From Candidatus Poribacteria bacterium (lineage in GTDB: Bacteria; Poribacteria; WGA-4E; DTYX01): a stretch of DNA of 5,083 nt. Location: assembly GCA_012961655.1 (NCBI GenBank), contig DTYX01000821.1:1-5083 (forward strand), written 5' to 3'. Position numbers and translations under genes: made by a program. Of the stretch, positions 1 through 5,083 are shown one piece after another (the first letter of the stretch is position 1; each line of letters opens with the position of its first letter). The notes beneath the pieces were generated by a model. It was given only the letters and a program-made list of their open reading frames with translations. It was not told where the DNA came from and ran no database searches.

Positions 1-80
1 GACGTTTGAATACACTCTATCGCATTCTTAGCTATAAGGGTGTCTTTTTCCAATATACTAAAAGATATATCATTCAACAC
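1..80 (-). CDS. Possible start of an unidentified reading frame, cut by the window edge
   Basis: Directly after the tyrA stop, one minus-strand frame is open to the window edge from a GTG at 78-80 (or the TTG at 75-77). It gives 26 residues beginning VLNDISFSILEKDTLIAK. There is no good Shine-Dalgarno sequence in front of it, and the frame is also open back into the end of tyrA, so the start is a guess. An ATG at 71-73 in another frame stops after 13 codons. I do not recognise the product: it does not look like the N-terminus of EPSP synthase, a common neighbour of tyrA. It may be non-coding. Confidence 0.25.
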   Translation of the reverse strand, partial: MLNDISFSILEKDTLIAKNAIECIQT

Positions 81-87
81 TTGATTT

Positions 88-984
88 TCACTTGTTGATG
101 GAATCTCGAACCCTCTTCGCCTGCGTCAGAATCCTTTCAAGTTGTTCTTCATCCTTCTCCACGAGTGTTTTCCTGAAAGCCTCCAAATTTTCAATCAACG
201 TTTCAATCAGTGGAATCAACATATCGGCATTTTGCATGAAAATTCCCTTCCAGATGTCAGGAGAACCGGAGGCAATTCTGGTAGTATCTGAAAATCCTGT
301 TGAGGTGAAATCCAGGGCGTTGCCGGCGCTGTTTTGAATATCGCCGACCGTTCGGGCAAGCAGGCATGCGGTGAGGTGAGGCAGGTGGCTTGCGGCGGCG
401 ATGAGAAAATCGTGTTCAGTTGGCGACATTACTGTGACATTGGCGCCAACAGTGCGCCAAAGAGATTTTATCATCTCAAGCGCTTTGAGATTGGTTTTCT
501 CGGTAGGTGTTAAAATACAGAGAGCATTCTCAAACAGGTTTGCTTGCGCCGCTGAAGCGCCGAATTTTTCTGAACCCGCCATCGGATGAGCGCCTACAAA
601 ATGCAAATTCACGTTTTGGCTTCGCAAAGACGTGAGCAAAAAACTTTCGATAATTGAAACCGGCACACGCTTGACGCTTCCTACATCCGTAATAATACAC
701 CCATCCTTGGCATATTTTGCGACCTGCTTTGTCATCGGCGCGATTAATTCGACGGGAGTTGAGATGACGACTATATCCGTCGATTCAATCGCTTCAGCAA
801 AATTGAGGGTAATTCCATCCACCGCGCCTTTCTTTAAGGCTATTTCAAGAGTGCTAAGCCGCCTGCCCAATCCCATGATGGTTCCCGAAAAGTTGTGTTT
901 TCTGAGCGCCAGACCCAGTGAACCTCCGATTAAACCGACGCCTAAAATCGTTATGTTTTGAATGCGTTTAAAGTTATCATCCAT
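88..984 (-). CDS. tyrA: Prephenate/arogenate dehydrogenase (TyrA)
   Basis: This enzyme oxidatively decarboxylates prephenate (or arogenate) towards 4-hydroxyphenylpyruvate (or tyrosine) in the cytoplasmic tyrosine branch of the shikimate pathway. Its 298 residues match the single-domain TyrA class, with no fused chorismate mutase and no C-terminal ACT domain. Visible features are the Rossmann glycine motif (G15-V-G17-L-I-G20-G), DVGSVK at 100-105, the substrate-site block GAHPMAGSE at 131-139 with His133, SHLPH at 199-203, and the STGFSDTTR block ending in Arg236. From memory of the family, His133, His203 and Arg236 correspond to the catalytic and substrate-binding His, His and Arg. The end of the second beta strand reads GLGRR (38-42) where NAD-dependent members usually carry an Asp, so NADP use is possible (inference). 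The ATG at 982-984 overlaps the upstream gene by 8 nt and lacks a clear ribosome site, suggesting translational coupling. Confidence 0.95.
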   Translation of the reverse strand: MDDNFKRIQNITILGVGLIGGSLGLALRKHNFSGTIMGLGRRLSTLEIALKKGAVDGITLNFAEAIESTDIVVISTPVELIAPMTKQVAKYAKDGCIITDVGSVKRVPVSIIESFLLTSLRSQNVNLHFVGAHPMAGSEKFGASAAQANLFENALCILTPTEKTNLKALEMIKSLWRTVGANVTVMSPTEHDFLIAAASHLPHLTACLLARTVGDIQNSAGNALDFTSTGFSDTTRIASGSPDIWKGIFMQNADMLIPLIETLIENLEAFRKTLVEKDEEQLERILTQAKRVRDSINK

Positions 985-1606
985 AAGTTAAAGGCAGTTT
1001 GCCGTCAGGCGTAACCGCCTTAGATTTTTCCGATAAATTCTCCTCTTCATATTCCCCTTGGTAAAAGCGAACATGGTCAATCCAGGTAGTAACTTTAGGA
1101 TTTTGGTTGGACGCTTTTGAGAACGAGAAGAGGAATATCATATTGTTGTCGCCAAAAACGGCTTTGAAAGTATGAAATTTTACCTGCCATTCCGCCGTGA
1201 TGGGAATATTCTCCACCTGAAAGGCTCGCGTCCAGGGGTCATGATTCATCAGAAAATCGATGGTGATGGTGCGGTCTTTTTCAGACTTGAGCCAGAAATC
1301 TACGGTATAGGTCTTACCGTTCTTGATTGAGATTGGTGTTTGGCAATCGAGCGTTAGGTCATGGACGCCGCCACCGCCGACGTTTTTTATCTCGAAGCGA
1401 GCCGATTTTTTCCCTACTACGGATTGTGTATCATCAATTACAAAGTCCATGGCAGCGGCTCCTCTGGCTGCAACAGCCCATCCTATCTGTCCATCTTCAA
1501 AATCACCATTTTGGATTACGTTTTCCACCGCGTAAGCATCTATCTTCATTAAAAGAAGGATAAAAACTGCAAAAGCAATGATTGCGGAGCCAATTTTTTT
1601 ATCCAT
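977..1606 (-). CDS. Exported CBM4/9-like carbohydrate-binding protein
   Basis: This 209-residue protein has a clear Sec signal peptide: basic MDKK, a hydrophobic stretch at about 7-20, and a likely cleavage after AYA (residue 26). The mature part opens with ENVIQNGDFEDGQIGW (28-43), the typical first strand of CenC-like carbohydrate-binding modules (CBM4/9). It continues as one beta-sandwich with GKTYTVDFWLKSE (97-109) and ends with the WIDHVRFYQG strand (175-184), which is the usual last strand of that fold. No catalytic domain is attached, so it probably binds a glycan outside the cytoplasm; the ligand cannot be told. The C-terminus, AVTPDGKLPLTYG, resembles a shortened form of the tail seen on the two LamG proteins. 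The start is well supported by an AGGAGG site at 1615-1620. The gene overlaps the kinase remnant upstream and tyrA downstream by 8 nt each. Confidence 0.8.
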   Translation of the reverse strand: MDKKIGSAIIAFAVFILLLMKIDAYAVENVIQNGDFEDGQIGWAVAARGAAAMDFVIDDTQSVVGKKSARFEIKNVGGGGVHDLTLDCQTPISIKNGKTYTVDFWLKSEKDRTITIDFLMNHDPWTRAFQVENIPITAEWQVKFHTFKAVFGDNNMIFLFSFSKASNQNPKVTTWIDHVRFYQGEYEEENLSEKSKAVTPDGKLPLTYG

Positions 1607-2136
1607 TTTTTGTCCCTCCTTTGAGAAACTCCTTCAGGTCCCGCCATCCCTCCTCAACGTGCTTCTGATGACCATCTTCCATTCCCCAGATAATCTCATC
1701 AAGACATCTCAACAGGTAAAAGAGACGGCATTTCCAAGGTAGTCGTCCGGGGTCGTCGTGATGATACCATCTGAGCAATTTTTCGAGAAAATCCTCACCA
1801 TGTTCCTCCTGCAGGTAGTAGAGGTCATAATCTGCATCTCCAATCCATGGAGCAGACAGCCTCAAACTGTGGGAGCGCAATGTTCAGTTTGCTCTGAAGT
1901 CTGGGAAGCAAATGCTGTTCCCAGGCCAACCGCTCTGCCGATTCTTGGTCTGTGCCAAAGAGGAAGATGTAGTCGTTATTGACAGCATAAGCGCAGAAAT
2001 CAGAGCCTTCGCCGCAAAAATAGATGTCCTCAATCGTGAAGTCAGGAAATCTGGAACGGATTACCTCCGTCGCTTGCTCAACTGAGTAGGTGGGCGTATC
2101 TTCGGCGTCATTAAGATTGTTCGGATTAGCTGTCAT
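1599..2136 (-). pseudogene. Broken aminoglycoside-phosphotransferase (APH)-like kinase with internal deletion and frame change
   Basis: Two halves of one APH-fold small-molecule kinase lie in different frames. The 5' half (ATG at 2134-2136, stop at 1825-1827) gives the N-lobe: YSVEQATEVIRSRFP (17-31), a CGEGSDFCAYAVN nucleotide-loop strand (41-53), YIFLF (56-60), a helix with Glu73, LLPRL, and ALPQFEAV (87-94). The 3' half, in the +1 frame and ending at 1599, gives the C-terminal part: WIGDADYDLYYL, HGEDFLEKLLRWYHHD, RLFYLLRCLDEIIWG and a final helix. Family members have about 100 more residues between these blocks, including the HGDxxxxN catalytic loop and the metal-binding IDFG; both are absent. 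The break lies near 1850-1872. The usual Lys/Arg of beta-3 is also replaced (Leu59). A usable ribosome site (AAGGGAGAC) precedes the ATG, so a short dead N-lobe peptide may still be made. Original substrate unknown; APH-like kinases act on antibiotics, choline, homoserine or sugars. Confidence 0.8.
1615..1620 (-). promoter_or_regulatory. Ribosome binding site of the CBM-like gene
   Basis: On the minus strand AGGAGG stands 8 nt before the ATG at 1604-1606. It lies inside the last codons of the kinase remnant, so translation of the CBM-like gene does not depend on an intact kinase. It fixes the start of the 209-residue protein. Confidence 0.8.
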
Positions 2137-2152
2137 GTCTCCCTTCTCTGTC

Positions 2153-2185
2153 AGACTTCCGAAGTCTCGTAGACTTCGGAAGTCT
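2153..2185. repeat. Perfect inverted repeat made of two self-palindromic 15-mers
   Basis: AGACTTCCGAAGTCT (2153-2167), the spacer CGT (2168-2170) and AGACTTCGGAAGTCT (2171-2185) form a perfect 15-bp stem with a 3-nt loop. Each 15-mer is also a palindrome by itself, with 7-nt arms AGACTTC/GAAGTCT around one central base. The unit can therefore fold as one long hairpin or two short ones. It sits in the 55-nt gap between the LamG stop and the kinase-remnant start. No run of U follows it on the minus strand, so it is a poor intrinsic terminator. It looks more like a dispersed REP-type intergenic palindrome, or an mRNA processing or stability element. Confidence 0.85.
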
Positions 2186-2191
2186 AAACTT

Positions 2192-2959
2192 TTATTGGCT
2201 TTTGAGTAAAGACCAGGTAGTGGCGAGTTTACCTGTTGGCGCTATGCCCAAAAATGGTTCAACTCCTTCCTCATAGAGTATCTTAATCTCTTCCGCTGTC
2301 AGTGGACGACTGAAAATAACTAACTCGTCGATGGCGCCGGCTCCTTTGTTCCCCTTCCCGTCGTCGCCCACATGAACATTAACATCATTTCCGACGGTTG
2401 TTTTAAGCTCGTTGGTAGCTTTGTCTTCCTCACCATTGATGTAAAAGGAAACGGTTTGCTTGCCGTCGTGTGTTACCGTTAAATGGATCCAATTGTTATC
2501 CAGGGGAATCTTAGTAACGGCGTGAGTCTGGCCGTTTGGTTGGTTTTCGTAATCCCATACCTGGTCTGCCCCAACCCAAGTGTGAAAATTATCTTCCGTC
2601 GGACCACCTCCAGACGTTTTGGCGATGAACGGCGACCAACTGGCGCCCTGTCCATCCCACTTGAGCCAATAACTAACGGTGTGTCCCCGATTCTTTAACA
2701 CATTTAGGTTCTCATTATGTGGGACTTCGACAAAACCATTTCCGTCAAAACGCATCGCCTTACCTGATTTGCCATCCACCCATTCTGCTTTTCCTTGCAG
2801 TGTACCATTGTTTCCGGCGGAAGAATCGTCTTTGACGTTGTTTCCCTTTCCTTCATCGAATGAGAAGTACAGCACTAAAGATTCATCAACTGCCTTCGAA
2901 GAGTTGCACAGCACAAAAGCCAAACTCGTTATTAGCAACCCCAAAATCAAAGTTCTCAT
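2192..2959 (-). CDS. Secreted LamG/concanavalin A-like domain protein
   Basis: This is a complete 255-residue protein with an N-terminal signal peptide (MRTLILGLLITSLAFVLCNSSKA, likely cut after Ala23). A single LamG_3-type jelly-roll domain fills residues about 27-235. Visible signatures are LVLYFSFDEGKGNNVKDDS (28-46), the NNGTLQG turn (50-56), KAMRFDGNGFVEVP (67-80), WIHLTVTHDGKQTVSFYINGE (157-177) and the closing IDELVIFSRPLTAEEIKILYEEG (210-232), which is diagnostic for this fold. Such domains bind sugars or proteins outside the cell; there is no catalytic module, so the role is open. Cys18 is not in a lipobox (preceded by FVL). The C-terminus ends APTGKLATTWSLLKSQ, a tail shared with the LamG protein at the right edge. 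The start is set by GAAAGGTG at 2967-2974, 7 nt before the ATG. A candidate promoter and structured leader precede it. Confidence 0.88.
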   Translation of the reverse strand: MRTLILGLLITSLAFVLCNSSKAVDESLVLYFSFDEGKGNNVKDDSSAGNNGTLQGKAEWVDGKSGKAMRFDGNGFVEVPHNENLNVLKNRGHTVSYWLKWDGQGASWSPFIAKTSGGGPTEDNFHTWVGADQVWDYENQPNGQTHAVTKIPLDNNWIHLTVTHDGKQTVSFYINGEEDKATNELKTTVGNDVNVHVGDDGKGNKGAGAIDELVIFSRPLTAEEIKILYEEGVEPFLGIAPTGKLATTWSLLKSQ

Positions 2960-2966
2960 AAAATCT

Positions 2967-2974
2967 CACCTTTC
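2967..2974 (-). promoter_or_regulatory. Ribosome binding site of the complete LamG gene
   Basis: GAAAGGTG on the minus strand lies 7 nt before the ATG at 2957-2959. It directly precedes the signal-peptide start and supports it. A TGACAA at 2982-2987 just upstream could pair with part of the leader (2998-3003), placing a small stem next to this site. Confidence 0.65.
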
Positions 2975-2998
2975 TTTTTGTTTGTCAGAGTGTAATTT

Positions 2999-3102
2999 GA
3001 CAATGTTAAATTAGAGATTCGATCTAATCGTAGCCCAACTTTCTAAGTTGGTTTTTTGGAGCCAAAGCCAAGATAGAATCTTGGGCGAAATCTAACATTG
3101 TC
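2999..3102 (-). repeat. Nested hairpin element in the leader of the LamG gene
   Basis: A perfect 10-bp inverted repeat (GACAATGTTA at 2999-3008, TAACATTGTC at 3093-3102) encloses three further hairpins. These are CCAACTT-TCT-AAGTTGG (3035-3051), TTTGG-AG-CCAAA (3055-3066) and CCAAGAT-AGA-ATCTTGG (3068-3084). GCCCAA (3033-3038) also matches TTGGGC (3081-3086), so the three can be stacked inside a longer stem. The two outer hairpins share the plan CCAA-NNT-3-nt loop-ANN-TTGG with exchanged middle bases. The element lies wholly within the predicted 5' untranslated region of the LamG gene. It could be a structured RNA leader, a small non-coding mobile (MITE-like) unit, or a cluster of REP-type palindromes. 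I do not recognise a known riboswitch. Confidence 0.6.
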
Positions 3103-3123
3103 GAGGTAATTTATTCAAGAGAA

Positions 3124-3152
3124 AGTTTACCATAATGAAGAAATTGGCTCAA
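3124..3152 (-). promoter_or_regulatory. Candidate sigma70 promoter for the LamG gene and possibly the genes down to tyrA
   Basis: On the minus strand, TTGAGC (3147-3152) is followed by exactly 17 nt and TAAACT (3124-3129). Each hexamer matches 4 of 6 consensus positions. Initiation would fall near 3117, giving a leader of roughly 158 nt that contains the nested hairpins at 2999-3102. It stands about 60 nt beyond the stop of the oxidoreductase gene, where a new promoter is expected. The remaining bases between 3153 and 3210 show nothing I can name. Confidence 0.45.
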
Positions 3153-3210
3153 GGAAAATGAGAGTGGTTTTGGCAAAAATGGTTGTTGATTCTGTTTGAA
3201 AATCTTTTCA

Positions 3211-4230
3211 TTATTCCGCTTCCATAAACGCTGGTACATCGATGCACTCACCGTTTCGGCGGGCAGATTCCCAACCGGCGAGAACTGGGGTTAAGGAGAA
3301 GAGACCATCGTGGTAATCGTTCATCAAGGCGCTGGTGTCCCCTGTGCGCACGGCTTCAATAAAAATTCGATCTTCTTCAAACCAGGGGTCGAATTTCTCC
3401 GCCTGATAAATAGTTTCACCATTGACTTCAATGCGATTATACCGATGGAGCGCGAGGCAGCCGCCTTCATAGAAGATGGTAAACCACGGCTCATCGCGGA
3501 GACCGCCAGAGGAGGCTGCGACAAAAGCCATCGTCATCGTCGCGCCATTGGCAAAACAGTAGTTGAAAGAACAGGAAAGCGGGACGTGATATGCTGAACG
3601 CTGACAGTAGAAAGCCTGCGCCCGGACAACGTTCAGGTTGGTCATGAAACGGGCGTAGTCCGTTGCGTGGACGCCCCAATCCAACGCCCATCCGCCAGAT
3701 TTGTCCATCTGCGCCCACCAGAAATCTTTTTGCTCTGCGGGCGGAGAAGCGGGTAATCCCCTGATGCTCTGGAATCGGACATGCACAATTTTTTTATCCT
3801 CAAGGTATTTGCGAGCTTCCTGAAAAATCGGGCGATAACGTTCTCGGAAGCCAACGGTACCGATGACGCCGGATTTACGAATCGCAGCGTCGATTTTGTT
3901 TGCGACCTGCATCTTAATCGCCTGTGGTTTCTCGCTGAAGATATGAATGCTTTTTGCGGCGGCGGTGGCTTCAACATCGGTGCGCGCATAAGCTGGAACG
4001 ACGGAATAGAAGACGTCAATCTCTTCGCCATCCAGCATTTCATGTCCATCCTGATAGGTTTTGGAAATATTGAATGATTCAGCCGTTGATTTGAGGGCTT
4101 GCAAATTGGCGTCACAGATAGCGACGATTTCCACGTTGTCGAGTTTTAGTAGATTGGGGATGCGAACTCGGTTAGCAAATCTTCCACACCCGTAGATGGC
4201 AACGCGGATTTTCCGGTTTGTTAAAGCCAT
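3211..4230 (-). CDS. Gfo/Idh/MocA-family oxidoreductase
   Basis: This is a cytoplasmic NAD(P)-dependent dehydrogenase of the glucose-fructose oxidoreductase/inositol dehydrogenase family, at 339 residues the usual length. The N-terminal Rossmann domain shows IRVAIYGCGRFANRVRIPNL (8-27) with the glycine motif G14-C-G16, and an acidic residue at the end of beta-2 (ICD40) favouring NAD. The family signature EKP is at 100-102 (Lys101 is the expected catalytic lysine). The C-terminal domain carries SGGWALDWGVHATDYARF (178-195), where Asp184 and His188 fit the catalytic Asp and His. The DYHDGLFSLTPVLAGWESARRNG stretch (305-327) is the usual final helix region. Substrate is probably a sugar or inositol, but cannot be specified. 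The ATG is supported by GGAGG at 4241-4245, 10 nt upstream. It is flanked by two LamG genes; a hairpin at 4272-4302 separates it from the one upstream. Confidence 0.92.
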   Translation of the reverse strand: MALTNRKIRVAIYGCGRFANRVRIPNLLKLDNVEIVAICDANLQALKSTAESFNISKTYQDGHEMLDGEEIDVFYSVVPAYARTDVEATAAAKSIHIFSEKPQAIKMQVANKIDAAIRKSGVIGTVGFRERYRPIFQEARKYLEDKKIVHVRFQSIRGLPASPPAEQKDFWWAQMDKSGGWALDWGVHATDYARFMTNLNVVRAQAFYCQRSAYHVPLSCSFNYCFANGATMTMAFVAASSGGLRDEPWFTIFYEGGCLALHRYNRIEVNGETIYQAEKFDPWFEEDRIFIEAVRTGDTSALMNDYHDGLFSLTPVLAGWESARRNGECIDVPAFMEAE

Positions 4231-4240
4231 AAATAAATTT

Positions 4241-4245
4241 CCTCC
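4241..4245 (-). promoter_or_regulatory. Ribosome binding site of the oxidoreductase gene
   Basis: GGAGG on the minus strand stands 10 nt before the ATG at 4228-4230. It is a slightly long but acceptable spacing and supports the MALTNRK start. I could not find a convincing promoter between it and the hairpin upstream. Confidence 0.65.
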
Positions 4246-4271
4246 ATTTTAGTCCAATTCCTCATATAATA

Positions 4272-4302
4272 GAAACCCGTTTTCTTGGCGAAAACGGGTT
4301 TC
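4272..4302 (-). terminator. Hairpin, probable terminator of the right-hand LamG gene
   Basis: GAAACCCGTTTTC (4272-4284), a 5-nt loop and GAAAACGGGTTTC (4290-4302) make a perfect 13-bp stem. Read on the minus strand it ends GGGTTTC and runs into TATTATAT, a weak but T-rich tract. It lies about 87 nt after the LamG stop and before the oxidoreductase ribosome site, the right place for an intrinsic terminator. The stem reads almost the same on both strands, but no plus-strand gene is present. Confidence 0.65.
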
Positions 4303-4315
4303 CATCAGCTTAATA

Positions 4316-4402
4316 TTATTGTGCTTCAAGCTTCGCCCAGGTAATACTCCACTTTTTTGCAGACGCTTTATTTGGCAAGGTGTTATTATTACTTGTGATT
4401 CT
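4316..4402 (-). pseudogene. Orphan C-terminal tail, possible remnant of another LamG-type gene
   Basis: Overlapping and just after the stop of the right-hand LamG gene, another minus-strand frame is open between a stop at 4403-4405 and a TAA at 4316-4318. It encodes RITSNNN followed by TLPNKASAKKWSITWAKLEAQ. Its end, SITWAKLEAQ, resembles LATTWAQIKNHK and LATTWSLLKSQ, the ends of the two LamG proteins here. There is no start codon or ribosome site, so it is not expressed as a gene. It may be the 3' scrap of an older paralogue replaced by recombination. The match is about ten residues, so chance is not excluded. Confidence 0.45.
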
Positions 4403-5083
4403 TTATCTGTGCCCATGTGGTAGCTAGCTTATTCACTGGTTCTACGGCAAGCTTATTAGATGTTGCCTTATAGTTCTGTTGTATTTCAGCTTCCGTTAAA
4501 GCCCTATTGTAAATATTCACTTCGTCAATGATGCCATTCATTGAATGGTCGGTGTAACCCAGACCTATGTAACAGGTCTTTCCTGTGTTTGGATCTGCTG
4601 CTGCGCCTCCGCCGCCAGTTTTAGCTTGCTTGACACCATCATAATAAACGGTCCATTCTTCTTTCTCCCAAACAACGGCAATATGGGTCCATTGCTCCAG
4701 CGGGACAGGATTCCAGTATACGTAGTATATTGCGTCTCTATTATGGACCGTTGTCAGGTTTGCAGCGGGCTGGATATATATTTCAATTTGTGAGGACGCT
4801 GTTTTATCACCTCTCTGAAAGATACCAGGGTAATTGCTTGCTACTGCAAAATACGCCCAGGCTTCGATGGAGTACGCTTTTGAGAAATTCGATATACTTT
4901 TATCATCCCCGCAATCGACATAACCATCTTTTCCGGCAAATTCCAAAGCCTCTTGTATCTTTCCATCAACTACCTTAGGGCTACCTTCAGTGGTACCATC
5001 ATTATTCCCCCAAATGTCTTTAGCCGTTTTACCTGACGTATCCGCCTTATCAAAGCTCCAGTAGCTAATCAGTCCATCTTTAA
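4389..5083 (-). CDS. LamG/concanavalin A-like domain protein, 5' end beyond the window
   Basis: The frame is open to the right edge, giving 230 visible residues; the first full codon is at 5079-5081. There is no credible start inside: the only start-like codon, a TTG at 4944-4946, lies in the middle of the domain. The visible protein opens with KDGLISYWSFDKADTSGK, the first LamG strand. It continues with DIWGNNDGTTEG, KIQEALEFAGKDGYVDCGDDKS and IEAWAYF, then WTHIAVVWEKEEWTVYYDGVKQ and the closing IIDEVNIYNRALTEAEIQQNY. It ends VEPVNKLATTWAQIKNHK, sharing KLATTW with the other LamG protein. A signal peptide would be expected just upstream, outside the window. Probable role: extracellular sugar or protein binding; no catalytic domain is visible. 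A hairpin at 4272-4302 probably ends its transcript. Confidence 0.88.
   Translation of the reverse strand, partial: KDGLISYWSFDKADTSGKTAKDIWGNNDGTTEGSPKVVDGKIQEALEFAGKDGYVDCGDDKSISNFSKAYSIEAWAYFAVASNYPGIFQRGDKTASSQIEIYIQPAANLTTVHNRDAIYYVYWNPVPLEQWTHIAVVWEKEEWTVYYDGVKQAKTGGGGAAADPNTGKTCYIGLGYTDHSMNGIIDEVNIYNRALTEAEIQQNYKATSNKLAVEPVNKLATTWAQIKNHK

Noticed and set aside
1..80. The edge peptide VLNDISFSI resembles the start of an ABC transporter ATPase domain.
   Set aside because: The expected GxxGxGKST Walker A does not follow within the visible residues; instead the frame reads LEKDTLIAKNAIECIQT. The match is short and probably chance.
92..961. Several plus-strand open frames opposite tyrA and the other genes.
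   Set aside because: They lie antisense to well-supported genes, have no recognisable domains or ribosome sites, and their open length follows from the codon use of the real genes.
1599..1880. A separate 93-residue gene starting at the TTG at 1878-1880.
   Set aside because: The start is a TTG without a ribosome site. The first dozen residues are an out-of-frame reading of the kinase N-lobe, and the rest matches the C-terminal part of the APH fold, so it is the second half of the broken gene.
2903..2908. A lipoprotein cysteine at residue 18 of the complete LamG protein.
   Set aside because: The residues before Cys18 (F-V-L) do not fit a lipobox, which needs a small residue directly before the cysteine. 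A normal signal-peptidase site after Ala23 fits better.
3035..3057. A plus-strand intrinsic terminator: CCAACTT hairpin followed by six T.
   Set aside because: No plus-strand gene ends here. The hairpin has only 7 bp and is one of several related stems in a larger minus-strand leader element, which explains it better.
4247..4275. A promoter for the oxidoreductase gene using TATTAT next to the hairpin.
   Set aside because: No acceptable -35 hexamer lies 16-18 nt upstream; the position falls inside the hairpin stem. TATTAT is more simply the T-rich tract after the terminator.

Overview
The window reads as a piece of a moderately AT-leaning bacterial chromosome in which every supportable gene lies on the minus strand, so it is read here from high to low coordinates. 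The likely source, by inference only, is an uncultured bacterium of the Candidatus Poribacteria or Planctomycetes type. The reasons are the mix of secreted LamG/concanavalin-like proteins, a Gfo/Idh/MocA oxidoreductase and a CBM-like exported protein, and the recurring short C-terminal tail of the form GKLATTW..LK, which I associate from memory with poribacterial exported proteins. No 16S or other marker is present to prove this.

Layout from the right edge. (1) 4389-5083 is a LamG-fold protein whose 5' end lies outside the window. (2) 4231-4388 holds an orphan second copy of a C-terminal tail (4316-4402), a strong hairpin that looks like a terminator (4272-4302), and the ribosome site of the next gene. 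(3) 3211-4230 is a complete Gfo/Idh/MocA-family oxidoreductase. (4) 2960-3210 is a gene-free stretch with a candidate sigma70 promoter (3124-3152), followed by a nested set of hairpins enclosed by a 10-bp inverted repeat (2999-3102). (5) 2192-2959 is a complete secreted LamG protein. (6) 2153-2185 is a perfect 15-bp stem hairpin whose arms are themselves palindromes. (7) 1599-2136 is an aminoglycoside-phosphotransferase-like kinase gene broken by an internal deletion and frame change. (8) 977-1606 is an exported CBM4/9-like protein. (9) 88-984 is prephenate/arogenate dehydrogenase (tyrA). (10) 1-80 may hold the start of one more reading frame.

Genes 5 to 9 could form one transcription unit starting from the promoter near 3124. 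The spacings are 55 nt (LamG to broken kinase), then two consecutive 8-nt start/stop overlaps (kinase remnant to CBM protein, CBM protein to tyrA). This joins a tyrosine-biosynthesis enzyme to an exported carbohydrate-binding protein, with no visible functional link. The main points for a second look are the shared C-terminal tail on three exported proteins plus an orphan tail, the structured leader before the LamG gene, the decayed kinase, and the double palindrome. I see no mobile element with a transposase, no CRISPR array, no tRNA or rRNA, and no clear new multi-gene defence or biosynthetic system.
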